From Stutzerimonas stutzeri KOS6 (GTDB lineage Bacteria; Pseudomonadota; Gammaproteobacteria; Pseudomonadales; Pseudomonadaceae): 64,000 nt of DNA. Positions 1 through 10,002 of the stretch are shown here, in pieces; position 1 is the stretch's first letter, and the number at the start of each line of letters is the position of its first letter. The stretch spans positions 531,254 through 595,253 of the forward strand of contig NZ_KK020676.1 in NCBI RefSeq assembly GCF_000307775.2. The letters run 5' to 3'. The notes beneath the pieces are model-generated. The model was not told where the DNA came from and searched no databases. It saw only the letters and a list, made by a program, of their open reading frames with translations. The translations under genes were made by a program, and so were the position numbers.

Positions 1-320
1 ACCACCGAGCCAGGCCCTTTTCGCGGCCAGGGGCCGCTCCTACGGAGCCGTGTCTCGAATCCGCCACCTGCCCGTAGGAGCGGGCCGCGCCCGCGAACCG
101 ACTGACAACCACCGAGCCTGGCCCTTTCGCGGCCAGGGGCCGCTCCTACGGAGCCGTGCCTCGAGTCCGCCACCTGCCCGTAGGAGCGGGCCGCGCCCGC
201 GAACCGACTGACAACCACCGAGCCTGGCCCTTTCGCGGCCAGGGGCCGCTCCTACGGAGCCGTGTCTCGAATCCGCCACCTGCCCCGTAGGAGCGGGCCA
301 CGCCCGCGAACCGATTCACG
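1..320. repeat. Tandem array of paired inverted REP elements
   Basis: Three copies of a 106-107 bp unit start at 1, 108 and 214. Each unit holds two inverted REP-like palindromes, one reading as GTAGGAGCGGGCC-GCGCCCGCGA and the other as its reverse complement around GGCCGCTCCTACGG. The copies differ by only a few bases. The array ends a few bases before the thiC stop codon and may act as the 3' boundary or mRNA stabiliser for thiC. The left end may continue beyond the window. The one long open frame through it is a by-product of the repeats and is not called as a gene. Confidence 0.9.
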
Positions 321-326
321 ACATGG

Positions 327-2407
<2,081 letters not shown>

Positions 2408-2589
2408 AAGAACATCGGCGAGTCTAATCAAGAGCCAGGGGGAACGCCATGGCAACGATGAAAGTAATCGACCGCTCGGTCACTCCAATCGGCTGGCACA
2501 AAGGCCGCCGGTCGCCCGCACGCGCGCCTTGACCCCCCGTCAGCCGGCGCTTAGCCTTGCCCATCAGCTCTATTCAGGATGGACCCAAC

Positions 2590-4050
2590 ATGCTGCGCAG
2601 ACTCCCCCTGGCTCTCGCCGTGGCTTCCCTCACCGCCGGAGCGGCCTGGGCAGAGGAGAGCATCCCGCTGGCCAGCAAGACCGACCTGGTCAGCGTCTAC
2701 CAGCAAGCCGTCAACAACAACGCCGACCTGGCTGCAGCACGTGCGCAGTTCCAAGCCCGCCAGCAAGTCGTGCCGCAGGCGCGGGCCGGCCTGCTGCCCA
2801 ACCTGAGCGCTGGTGCCGAGTTGAGCGATAGCGAAACGGACGTGGACACCAGCATGGGCGCCAGATCGCTGTCGCGCAGCGGCACCGCCTACCAGGCGAC
2901 GCTGAGCCAGCCGATCTTCCGCGCCGACCGCTGGTTCCAGCTCAAGGCCGCGCAAGCCGTCAGCGAGCAGGCCGCACTGGAATACTCCATCGCCGAACAG
3001 GACCTGATCCTGCAGAGCGCCCAGGCCTACTTCGCCGTGCTGCGCGCGCAGGACAACCTGGCGGCGGTTAAAGCCGAGGAAGCCGCGTTCAAGCGTCAGC
3101 TCGACCAGGCCAACGAGCGCTTCGAGGTCGGCCTCTCCGACAAGACCGATGTACTCGAAGCCCAGGCCGGCTACGACACCGCGCGGGCCAATCGCTCAAT
3201 CGCCCGGCGCCAGGTCGACGACGCCTTCCAGGCGCTGTTCACCCTGACCAACCGTGAATACCTCGCCCTGGAGGGCATTCGCCATACGCTGCCGGTGCTG
3301 GCGCCGGTGCCGAACGAGGCCAAGGCCTGGGTCGATACGGCGACACGGCAGAACCTCAACCTGCTGGCGGTGAACTACGCGGTGAGCGCAGCCGAGGAAA
3401 CCCTGCGCCAGCGCCGCGCCGGCCATGCACCGACGCTCGATGCGGTGGCCTCCTATCGCAAGGGCGACAACGACTCGCTGGGCTTCACCAACACCGATGT
3501 CACCGGCCTTCCGTCAGGATTGATGCCGCGCTATACCGGCGATGTCGAACAGCGCAGCATCGGCCTGCAACTGAACATTCCGCTCTACAGTGGCGGCCTG
3601 ACCACCTCGCAGAGCCGTGAGGCCTATTACCTGCTCAACCAGAGCGAGCAGCAGCGCGAAAGCTTGCGCCGCCAGGTGGTCGAAGCCACCCGCAACCTGC
3701 ACCGGGCGGTGAACACCGACATCGAGCAGGTCGAGGCCCGCCGGCAGTCGATCATCTCCAACCAGAGCGCGCTGGAAGCCACCGAGATCGGCTATCAGGT
3801 CGGCACCCGCAACATCGTCGACGTGCTCGATACACAGCGCCGCCTGTATGCGGCCGTGCGCGACTACAACAACGCCCGCTACGACTACATCCTCGACAAC
3901 CTGCGCCTGAAGCAGGCCGCCGGGACGCTCAACCCGGACGACCTGCAACAGCTGGCAGCCTATCTGAAGCCCGACTACGACCCAGACACCGACTTCCTTC
4001 CCCCGGACCTGCCGCAGACCATCGGCCAGCCGGTGCGGGTGGATTATTGA
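2590..4050 (+). CDS. tolC: TolC-family outer-membrane channel (OpmH-like)
   Basis: Outer-membrane efflux/secretion channel that docks with RND, MFS or type I exporters. The 486-aa product begins with a Sec signal peptide (MLRRLPLALAVAS...AWA, cleavage before EES). Two OEP repeats follow, with the coiled-coil alanine/glutamine-rich periodicity of TolC and an LDTQRRLYAA-type motif late in the second repeat. The start at 2590 is chosen because it begins the signal peptide; 11 further codons are open upstream. The position next to thiC matches PAO1 opmH (PA4974), the closest P. aeruginosa homologue of E. coli TolC. It is monocistronic and followed by a REP palindrome pair. Confidence 0.93.
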   Translation: MLRRLPLALAVASLTAGAAWAEESIPLASKTDLVSVYQQAVNNNADLAAARAQFQARQQVVPQARAGLLPNLSAGAELSDSETDVDTSMGARSLSRSGTAYQATLSQPIFRADRWFQLKAAQAVSEQAALEYSIAEQDLILQSAQAYFAVLRAQDNLAAVKAEEAAFKRQLDQANERFEVGLSDKTDVLEAQAGYDTARANRSIARRQVDDAFQALFTLTNREYLALEGIRHTLPVLAPVPNEAKAWVDTATRQNLNLLAVNYAVSAAEETLRQRRAGHAPTLDAVASYRKGDNDSLGFTNTDVTGLPSGLMPRYTGDVEQRSIGLQLNIPLYSGGLTTSQSREAYYLLNQSEQQRESLRRQVVEATRNLHRAVNTDIEQVEARRQSIISNQSALEATEIGYQVGTRNIVDVLDTQRRLYAAVRDYNNARYDYILDNLRLKQAAGTLNPDDLQQLAAYLKPDYDPDTDFLPPDLPQTIGQPVRVDY

Positions 4051-4085
4051 GCTGGGGCTTTCGTGTTTCGCTTGGACCGTGACTT

Positions 4086-4216
4086 GGTGGGCTGAAGCCC
4101 ACCCTACGGTTCGTCGCCGCCAGGCGACATGAAGTACCACCCGTGTCGGGCCGCGAAGCAGAGCGCAACGCGATCCCTTCAGCGTGGCCAGACCGTAGGG
4201 TGGGCTTCAGCCCACC
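4086..4216. repeat. Inverted REP pair between tolC and waaA
   Basis: Two perfect 22-bp inverted arms, 4086-4107 and 4195-4216, carry the core GTAGGGTGGGCTTCAG. Each arm is itself palindromic. They sit between the convergent 3' ends of tolC and waaA and could serve as a bidirectional terminator or mRNA end. The same family recurs at 52282-52391. Confidence 0.88.
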
Positions 4217-4273
4217 AGCCGTTTTATCGAGCACCTCGCAGCTCACGCGCCAGGTCGACCCACTGCCCGCAGT

Positions 4274-5542
4274 CTAGCCAAGCAGGTCACCCAACCCCGC
4301 CAACAGGCGCTGCAACGCGCCCTGATTGGCCTTCAGCACGCCCAGCCCGGCGTCACGCATCCTTTGTGCCGCAGCCGGGTCGCGCCAGAGTTGGCCGACC
4401 GCCTGTGCCAGCTGGTCGGCATCCTGCACTTCGCGCAGGGCGCCGGCGTCGCGCAGCTGAGCGGATATCTCGAGAAAATTGAACAGGTGCGGACCGCTGA
4501 GCACCGGCTTGCCCAGCGCTGCGGGCTCCAACAGGTTATGCCCGCCATTGGGCACCAGGCTGCCGCCGACGAAGGCGATATCCGCCAGGGCATAGAGAAA
4601 CAGCAGCTCGCCCATGGTATCGCCGACCAGCACCTGGGTTCCGGCATCGACCGCCTCGCCCGTGGACCGTCGAAGCGTGGCGAATCCCGCCTTGCGGCAT
4701 AGCTCGACCACCGAGCCGAAGCGCTCCGGATGCCGCGGCACCAGGATCACCAACGCCTGCGGTTGCTGCGCCAGCAACTGCCGGTGCGCGTCCAGAATGA
4801 TCTCGTCCTCGCCGGCATGGGTGCTGGCCGCGATCCATAGTGGCCGCGCCTGCGCAGCCCATTGCCCGCGCAATGCAGTCGCCCGCGCCAGCAGGGCCGG
4901 ATCGACGGTGAGGTCGAACTTGATCGATCCGGTCACCTCGACACACTCGGGCCGCGCGCCTAGCTGGCGAAAGCGTTCGGCCTCGACGGCGGTCTGCACC
5001 GCAACCAGGCTCAGCTCGGCAAGCATCGGCGCGGTCAGTCGGGCGAACCGTGCATAGCCACGGGCCGAGCGCTCGGACAGCCGCGCATTGGCCAGCGCCA
5101 CCGGAATACCGCGACGGGCACATTGATGGATATGGTTGGGCCAGAGTTCGGTTTCCATCACCACCGCCAGCTTCGGCCGGATACGATCGAGAAAGCGTGC
5201 CGCCGCCCAGGGCAGGTCATAAGGCAGGTAGCAGTGCTGCACGCTGTCGCCGAACAGCGCCTGAATGCGCTCGGAGCCAGTCGGCGTCATGCAGGTGACG
5301 GTGATGGGCAGTTGCGGATAGCGGGTCATCAGCTCGCGGATCATCGGCGCCGCGGCAATGCTTTCGCCGACCGAAACTGCGTGCACCCAGATGCCGCCTG
5401 ACCGAAGGGGCGGCAATCCGACAGCGAAGCGCTCGCCGATGCGCCGTGAATAGGCAGGCGCCCGCCAGGCGCGCCAGAGCAGACGCAGGAACACCAGCGG
5501 CAGGCCAAGGTGAAAAAGGAGGCTGTAAAGGGTGCGATTCAT
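4274..5542 (-). CDS. waaA: 3-deoxy-D-manno-octulosonic acid transferase WaaA (KdtA)
   Basis: Transfers Kdo from CMP-Kdo to lipid IVA at the inner membrane, the first step of LPS core assembly. The 422-aa product has the typical length. It has an N-terminal hydrophobic anchor (MNRTLYSLLFHLGLPLVFL) followed by a GT30 Rossmann pair, with the conserved FVGGSLVPNGGHNLLEP block in the C-terminal half. The start at 5542 is placed at the anchor. The open frame extends 47 codons upstream, but those codons lie in repeat DNA. The SD is weak. The position matches PAO1 PA4988. Confidence 0.95.
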   Translation of the reverse strand: MNRTLYSLLFHLGLPLVFLRLLWRAWRAPAYSRRIGERFAVGLPPLRSGGIWVHAVSVGESIAAAPMIRELMTRYPQLPITVTCMTPTGSERIQALFGDSVQHCYLPYDLPWAAARFLDRIRPKLAVVMETELWPNHIHQCARRGIPVALANARLSERSARGYARFARLTAPMLAELSLVAVQTAVEAERFRQLGARPECVEVTGSIKFDLTVDPALLARATALRGQWAAQARPLWIAASTHAGEDEIILDAHRQLLAQQPQALVILVPRHPERFGSVVELCRKAGFATLRRSTGEAVDAGTQVLVGDTMGELLFLYALADIAFVGGSLVPNGGHNLLEPAALGKPVLSGPHLFNFLEISAQLRDAGALREVQDADQLAQAVGQLWRDPAAAQRMRDAGLGVLKANQGALQRLLAGLGDLLG

Positions 5543-5599
5543 GGCCGCGGAGTTTACTCGAAAGCAGGTAGCAGCCACGACCCGCCAGCAGCAAAAGCT

Positions 5600-6110
5600 C
5601 GCCCCGAGGGCGGGCCTCCCACAAAAGCCGTCAGCCACCACCAACCCCGTGGGAGGCGCGCCCCCGCGGCGATTACAGGCCACAGGCCTGCCTCAAGCAA
5701 GCAAGCCCCGAAGCCAGCCCTCCCACCAAAACAACCAGCCCCACCAACCCGTGGGAGGCGCGCCCTCGCGGCGATTACAGGCCACAGGCCTGCCTCAGGC
5801 AAAAGCAAACCCCGAAGCCAGCCCCCCACCAAAACAACCAACCCCACCAACCCCGTGGGAGGCGCGCCCCCGCGGCGATACAGGCCACAGACCTGCCTCA
5901 AGCAAAAGCAAAAGCAAACCCCGAAGCCAGCCCTCCCACAAAACAACCAGCCCCACCAATCCCGTGGGAGGCGCGCCCTCGCGGCGATACAGGCCACAGG
6001 CCTGCCTCAAGCAAAAGCAAAAGCAAAAGCAAACCCCGAAGCCAGCCCTCCCACCAAAACAACCAACCCCACCAACCCCGTGGGAGGCGCGCCCTCGCGG
6101 CGATAGCAGC
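5600..6110. repeat. Nested tandem REP array between waaA and the oxidoreductase gene
   Basis: Five copies of a unit carrying the palindromic core GTGGGAGGCGCGCCC start at 5649, 5751, 5855, 5964 and 6080, so successive periods are 102, 104, 109 and 116 bp. Inside each unit is an AAAAGC hexamer run that lengthens stepwise from left to right. The same REP family occurs at 9860-9926 and 23858-24390. The region separates the divergent waaA and 6177 genes. The stop-free frame fused to the 6177 gene is attributed to repeat composition. Confidence 0.9.
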
Positions 6111-6176
6111 CGGCGCAGGCCGGGCTCCGGTTATACTGCCGACCCGTATTTACAGTTTTACAGGCGAGGTCTGCAC

Positions 6177-7352
6177 ATGCCCGAATCCCTCAGCACCGAC
6201 GTCCTGATCGTTGGCGGTGGTGTCGCCGGTCTCTGGCTCAACGCGCGCCTGCGCAGGCAAGGTTTTGCCACGCTTCTGGTGGACAAGGGCACGCTGGGCG
6301 GCGGGCAGAGCGTGAAGTCCCAAGGCATCATCCACGGCGGTACCAAGTATGCGCTGAGCGGCGCGCTGACCGGCGCCTCCGAGGCCATCGCCGATATGCC
6401 CCGGCGCTGGCGCGAGGCGCTCGAAGGCAAGGGCGAGCTGGATCTCACAGGCGTGCGCCTGCTTTCCGATGCGCACTACCTCTGGTCGCCGGGCACGCTG
6501 GCCGGCAACCTCACCAGTTTTTTCGCCAGCAAGGCGGTGCGTTCGCGGGTCGGCCAGGTCAAGGGCGACGAGCTGCCGCCGGCGCTGCAGCACCCGAAAT
6601 TCAAGGGCAAGGTCTACCGCCTCAGCGAACTGGTGCTCGATGTGCCCAGCCTGATCGCACGCCTGGCCGAGCTGAGCGGCGACAGCCTGCTGGCCGGCCA
6701 GCGAATCGAACCGCTGCACGACGGCACTGAGCTGGTCGGCCTGCGCGTCGATGGCCGCGAGATACGGGCCCAGCGCATCGTCTTCAGCGCCGGCGGCGGG
6801 ACCGCCGAACTGCTCGCCGCACTCGGACTGGAACAGCCGGCCATGCAGCGCCGCCCGCTGCACATGGTCATCGTCAAGGCGCCGACGCTCAAGCCGCTCT
6901 ATGCCCACTGCCTGGGCGGCGGTACCAAGCCGCGGATCACCGTGACCAGCCATCCGGCAGCGGATGGCGAGTGGCTCTGGTATCTGGGCGGCGATCTGGC
7001 CGAAGCCGACGGTGTGGCCCGCGATGAGGCCGCGCAGATAGCCGCGGCGAAGAAGGAGCTGGCCGAACTGGTGCCCTGGATCGATCTGTCCGCCGCGCAC
7101 TGGGCCACGCTGCGTATCGATCGCGCCGAGCCGGCTCAATCGGCCCTCGCCCGTCCGGACAATGCCTTCCTCGCCGAACAGGGCCGTCTGCTGGTCGGCT
7201 GGCCGACCAAGCTGGCGCTGTCACCGGACTTTTCCGACCGTGTCGAAGCCGCCCTCGCCCGCGACGGCATCCGCCCCGGCCAGCATCCCGCACTACCGGA
7301 ACTGCCACGTCCGCCGCTGACCGGCCCCTTCTGGGAGGGCCTGCTGCCATGA
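6177..7352 (+). CDS. FAD-dependent oxidoreductase (DAO/GlpD-like family)
   Basis: A 391-aa flavoprotein. Near the N-terminus it has the dinucleotide-binding fingerprint VLIVGGGVAGLWLNARL followed by an acidic residue (LLVDKG), as in D-amino-acid-oxidase and glycerol-3-phosphate-dehydrogenase type FAD enzymes. The substrate cannot be inferred. The start at 6177 has GAGGT 7 nt upstream, and a TATACT box lies at about 6132-6137. The frame remains open 215 codons further upstream, but only through repeat DNA. It overlaps the aldo/keto reductase gene by 4 bp (ATGA), so the two are probably translationally coupled. Corresponds to PAO1 PA4991. Confidence 0.88.
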   Translation: MPESLSTDVLIVGGGVAGLWLNARLRRQGFATLLVDKGTLGGGQSVKSQGIIHGGTKYALSGALTGASEAIADMPRRWREALEGKGELDLTGVRLLSDAHYLWSPGTLAGNLTSFFASKAVRSRVGQVKGDELPPALQHPKFKGKVYRLSELVLDVPSLIARLAELSGDSLLAGQRIEPLHDGTELVGLRVDGREIRAQRIVFSAGGGTAELLAALGLEQPAMQRRPLHMVIVKAPTLKPLYAHCLGGGTKPRITVTSHPAADGEWLWYLGGDLAEADGVARDEAAQIAAAKKELAELVPWIDLSAAHWATLRIDRAEPAQSALARPDNAFLAEQGRLLVGWPTKLALSPDFSDRVEAALARDGIRPGQHPALPELPRPPLTGPFWEGLLP

Positions 7353-8158
7353 ACACGACGTTGCACGACCTGCATCGCCCGCTCGGCAGCACCGGCCTGA
7401 CGATCTCGCCGCTGGGCCTGGGTACGGTCAAGCTGGGCCGCGACCAGGGCGTGAAATACCCCAATGGCTTCGCCATCCCCGACGACGCCCAGGCACGCCA
7501 ACTGCTGGCGCTGGCCCGCGACTTGGGCATCAACCTGATCGACACCGCCCCCGCCTATGGGGTCAGCGAGGAGCGCCTGGGGCCATTGCTGGCGGGCCAG
7601 CGCGACGACTGGGTGATCGTCAGCAAGGCGGGCGAGGAGTTCGAGAACGGCCAGTCGCGCTTCGACTTCTCCGCCGCGCACACGCGCTTCTCCGTCGAGC
7701 GCAGCCTCGAGCGCCTGCGCACCGACCGGATCGAACTGGTGCTGGTGCATTCGGACGGCAACGATCTCGACATCCTGCAGCACAGCGAGGTCTACCAGAC
7801 CCTCGCCGAGCTCAAGCGTGAAGGCAAGATTCTCGCGTTCGGCCTCTCCGGCAAGACCGTCGAAGGCGGACTGTTGGCGCTGGAACAGGGCGATTGCGCC
7901 ATGGTCACCTACAACCTCGCCGAACAGGCCGAGCGCCCGGTGATCGACTATGCGGCGGCCCATGGCAAGGGCATCCTGATCAAGAAAGCCCTGGCCAGCG
8001 GTCATGCCTGCCTGGAGACGGGCGAGGACCCGGTACGGCGCAGCTTCGAGCTGCTGTTCCGGCAGCCCGGCGTGAGCGGCGCCATCATCGGCACCATCAA
8101 TCCGCGGCACCTCGCCGACAACGTGCGCGCCGCCGCCGCCGTTCTGACGGGCAACTGA
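7349..8158 (+). CDS. Aldo/keto reductase
   Basis: A 269-aa NAD(P)H-dependent carbonyl reductase of the AKR TIM-barrel superfamily. The catalytic tetrad is visible as Asp65 and Tyr70 (DTAPAYG), Lys93 (VSKAG) and His134 (LVHSDG). It is somewhat shorter than classical AKRs (about 310 aa) but complete. It starts inside the stop of the FAD oxidoreductase gene (ATGA overlap), which suggests a two-enzyme unit acting on a related substrate, for example an alcohol/aldehyde pair. That functional link is inference. Corresponds to PAO1 PA4992. Confidence 0.9.
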   Translation: MNTTLHDLHRPLGSTGLTISPLGLGTVKLGRDQGVKYPNGFAIPDDAQARQLLALARDLGINLIDTAPAYGVSEERLGPLLAGQRDDWVIVSKAGEEFENGQSRFDFSAAHTRFSVERSLERLRTDRIELVLVHSDGNDLDILQHSEVYQTLAELKREGKILAFGLSGKTVEGGLLALEQGDCAMVTYNLAEQAERPVIDYAAAHGKGILIKKALASGHACLETGEDPVRRSFELLFRQPGVSGAIIGTINPRHLADNVRAAAAVLTGN

Positions 8159-8319
8159 GGGGCAATTGGGCTAGGCTTCCCATCCCGCCGCCGCGCAATG
8201 ACGCCGGTGGCGCCGGTAGGCTGAAACCCATTCTATGGATGAATTTCTGGCTTGCGGTATCTCCGCAGGCACTGCAACCCCGACGCCGCTAGCGGCGATC
8301 CGACGCAAGGAGGAGCCGA

Positions 8320-9207
8320 ATGCCGAGAGTTCTGGTGCGCAAGAGCCCCGCCGCGTTCAAGACCCTGCCACTGTACGTCGAAGCCAGCCCGGACAGCCTG
8401 AGCTACCAGAGCCTGGGCCGCCCCTTGAACTTCAGCGAAGTGATCGAGCGCCGCCGCCCGGTGAGCGTACCCACCCCGGGCCATTTCGCCATCGAGCTGG
8501 CCAACCTTGGCGTCTCGGTGCGCCTGACCCTCGGTTGGCAGGGCCGCGAATACTGGGTACTGGTCCGCCAGCAGCGCCTGGACCGGGGCGACGTGGTGCT
8601 CAAGCTGATTTCCGGCTACGTCCCCGCGCACGAACTGAACCTGCCGCTGCTCACCGCGATCCAGGAAATCGCCGAAGAGTGCCTGCTGGAAACCCCGGAA
8701 GGCTGGCTCGCCGGGCGCTTCGGCGACACCTGGCTGCCGACCCCCTACGACGGCGCCCTGCGTTACCGGGAAGCGGTGCACTTCAAGCTCGCCTCGCAGT
8801 CGGGCGCCACGCGTCCGGTGCACTGCGGCAACATGGTGCTGATGGAGCGCCCGCGCGCCTATGTACATTTGCCGACCGCCTCGCTGCAGCTGGTCTACGA
8901 CATGCGCCTGGAACTGCCGAAGGAGGCCCGCCAACTGAGCCTGTTCCACGTCGACGAACGCCTCGAGGACGGCCATCTGTTGGCACGCCTGGATCGCAGC
9001 CGGCCGGACCTCTACCTGATCCCGCTGCACCAGGGGCAGCCACAGGATCAGCTACTGCAACTGCGCAACGGCCAGTTCAGCCCGGTGGGCACGCGGGGGC
9101 TGTGGCTATCGGAAAGCTTCGCCCGGCAGGACGGCTGGGTGGTACGCGACGAACGTGTTCGCTGGAAGGACTGGTGGGCCGCCAGACCGGTCGCCCTGGC
9201 GCGCTGA
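8320..9207 (+). CDS. Conserved pseudomonad protein with a Nudix-like motif
   Basis: A 295-aa soluble protein with no signal peptide or membrane segment. Pseudomonad homologues (PAO1 PA4993 by position) are often labelled metal ABC transporter ATPase, but no Walker A or ABC signature is visible. Residues 99-123 instead read G-X5-E followed, after nine residues, by QEIAEECLL, which resembles a Nudix box (GX5EX7REUXEEXGU) with a two-residue insertion and Gln for Arg. SD AAGGAGGAG lies directly upstream of the start. The gene is 161 bp downstream of the aldo/keto reductase. Function unknown. Confidence 0.85.
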   Translation: MPRVLVRKSPAAFKTLPLYVEASPDSLSYQSLGRPLNFSEVIERRRPVSVPTPGHFAIELANLGVSVRLTLGWQGREYWVLVRQQRLDRGDVVLKLISGYVPAHELNLPLLTAIQEIAEECLLETPEGWLAGRFGDTWLPTPYDGALRYREAVHFKLASQSGATRPVHCGNMVLMERPRAYVHLPTASLQLVYDMRLELPKEARQLSLFHVDERLEDGHLLARLDRSRPDLYLIPLHQGQPQDQLLQLRNGQFSPVGTRGLWLSESFARQDGWVVRDERVRWKDWWAARPVALAR

Positions 9208-9246
9208 ACAGGTTGTGTACCGATTCGCCTGCGAACATGCACCATT

Positions 9247-9311
9247 GTAGGAGCGAGCCATGCTCGCGATCCCGGCCCTGCAGAGCTATCGCGGGCATGG
9301 CCCGCTTCTAC
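9247..9311. repeat. Inverted REP pair
   Basis: Two inverted 24-bp elements, 9247-9270 and 9288-9311, share the GTAGGAGCG...GCTCGCGAT type core of the array at 1-320, separated by 17 bp. They lie just after the 8320-9207 gene and could end its transcript. No poly-U tract follows. Confidence 0.85.
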
Positions 9312-9453
9312 AGGGAGACTCTACACGCCGACAAATAGGCAATAAATATCCATTTAATCACTCAGCAGCACAAAAACAGGTACTTTAATTGCCTTTAGCA
9401 AGATGCAGGCTACGCGCCTTCCTCAACGACTCGCCAGATGGAGACTCACCTGA

Positions 9454-9720
9454 ATGGATATCACGGAGCGCGACCGCATCCTGACGGAGACACGGACGCA
9501 ACTGGCGTCCGGCGATATCACCATTGGACAAGCCGTCCGCAGGCTCCGCAAGGAAATCACCGGCCTGCAGCAGGCCAGGTTCGCCCAGATGTGCAAGCTG
9601 TCCCTGCGCGCGCTGCGTCAGTTGGAGCACGACGAAGCCAATCCGACCGTGCACACTCTGAACAGCGTATTCGGGCCCTTTGGCATGCAGGTCGGCATCG
9701 TACCGAAGCCTCAGCGCTGA
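9454..9720 (+). CDS. Small XRE/HipB-like helix-turn-helix regulator
   Basis: An 88-aa protein with an XRE-type helix-turn-helix: helices around LQQARFAQMCKLSLRALRQLEHDEANPTV, ending in a short strand (MQVGIVPK). This resembles the HipB antitoxin fold. No hipA toxin gene is adjacent, so it looks like an orphan regulator. The upstream 120 bp are noticeably AT-rich and contain a 7-bp inverted repeat (AGGCAAT 9337-9343 / ATTGCCT 9388-9394) that could be an autoregulatory site. GGAG lies about 10 nt before the start. The target is unknown. Confidence 0.8.
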   Translation: MDITERDRILTETRTQLASGDITIGQAVRRLRKEITGLQQARFAQMCKLSLRALRQLEHDEANPTVHTLNSVFGPFGMQVGIVPKPQR

Positions 9721-9756
9721 CACCTACGCTGGGATTGCGTAAGGCCGCAGGACTGC

Positions 9757-10002
9757 TAAAGCTTGAAGCTTGAAGCTTGAAGCTTGAAGCTCAAAAGCAT
9801 CGCCCCGACGTCGGGCATCCACAGGGACGTGGTGAATGCCGCAAGCCCGTCGGGAACGGGCGGCCTCCCACAAAAGCAGCGAGCACCACCGAACCCTGTG
9901 GGAGGCGCGCCCTCGCGGCGATGCAGTAGCCGTAGGGCGGGTGAAACCCGCCGTTATCGAGTTGGCATCCCGCTCGATCGGCGGGTTATAACCCGCCCTA
10001 CG
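9757..10002. repeat. Composite repeat block before the hldE 3' end
   Basis: Three repeat families sit side by side: a 7-bp tandem run of GAAGCTT at about 9757-9792, a GTGGGAGGCGCGCCC-family inverted REP pair (about 9860-9926), and a palindrome pair CGTAGGGCGGGT...ACCCGCCCTACG at 9931-9952 and 9980-10002. The last arm includes the hldE stop codon (9998-10000), so the gene's end is embedded in the repeat. No protein gene is seen in this gap. Confidence 0.85.

Noticed and set aside
1-320. Repeat arrays (also 5600-6110 and 23858-24390) as CRISPR arrays
   Set aside because: Units are over 100 bp, consist wholly of repeated inverted REP pairs without unique spacers, and no cas genes are present.
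5532-6176. In-frame 215-codon N-terminal extension of the FAD oxidoreductase through the repeat array
   Set aside because: It is low-complexity repeat translation; the flavoprotein fold begins at 6177 with a good SD, and unit lengths of 102-116 bp do not preserve a frame across units.
9454-9720. A HipBA toxin-antitoxin system
   Set aside because: Only the HipB-like part is present; no kinase-type toxin gene flanks it.
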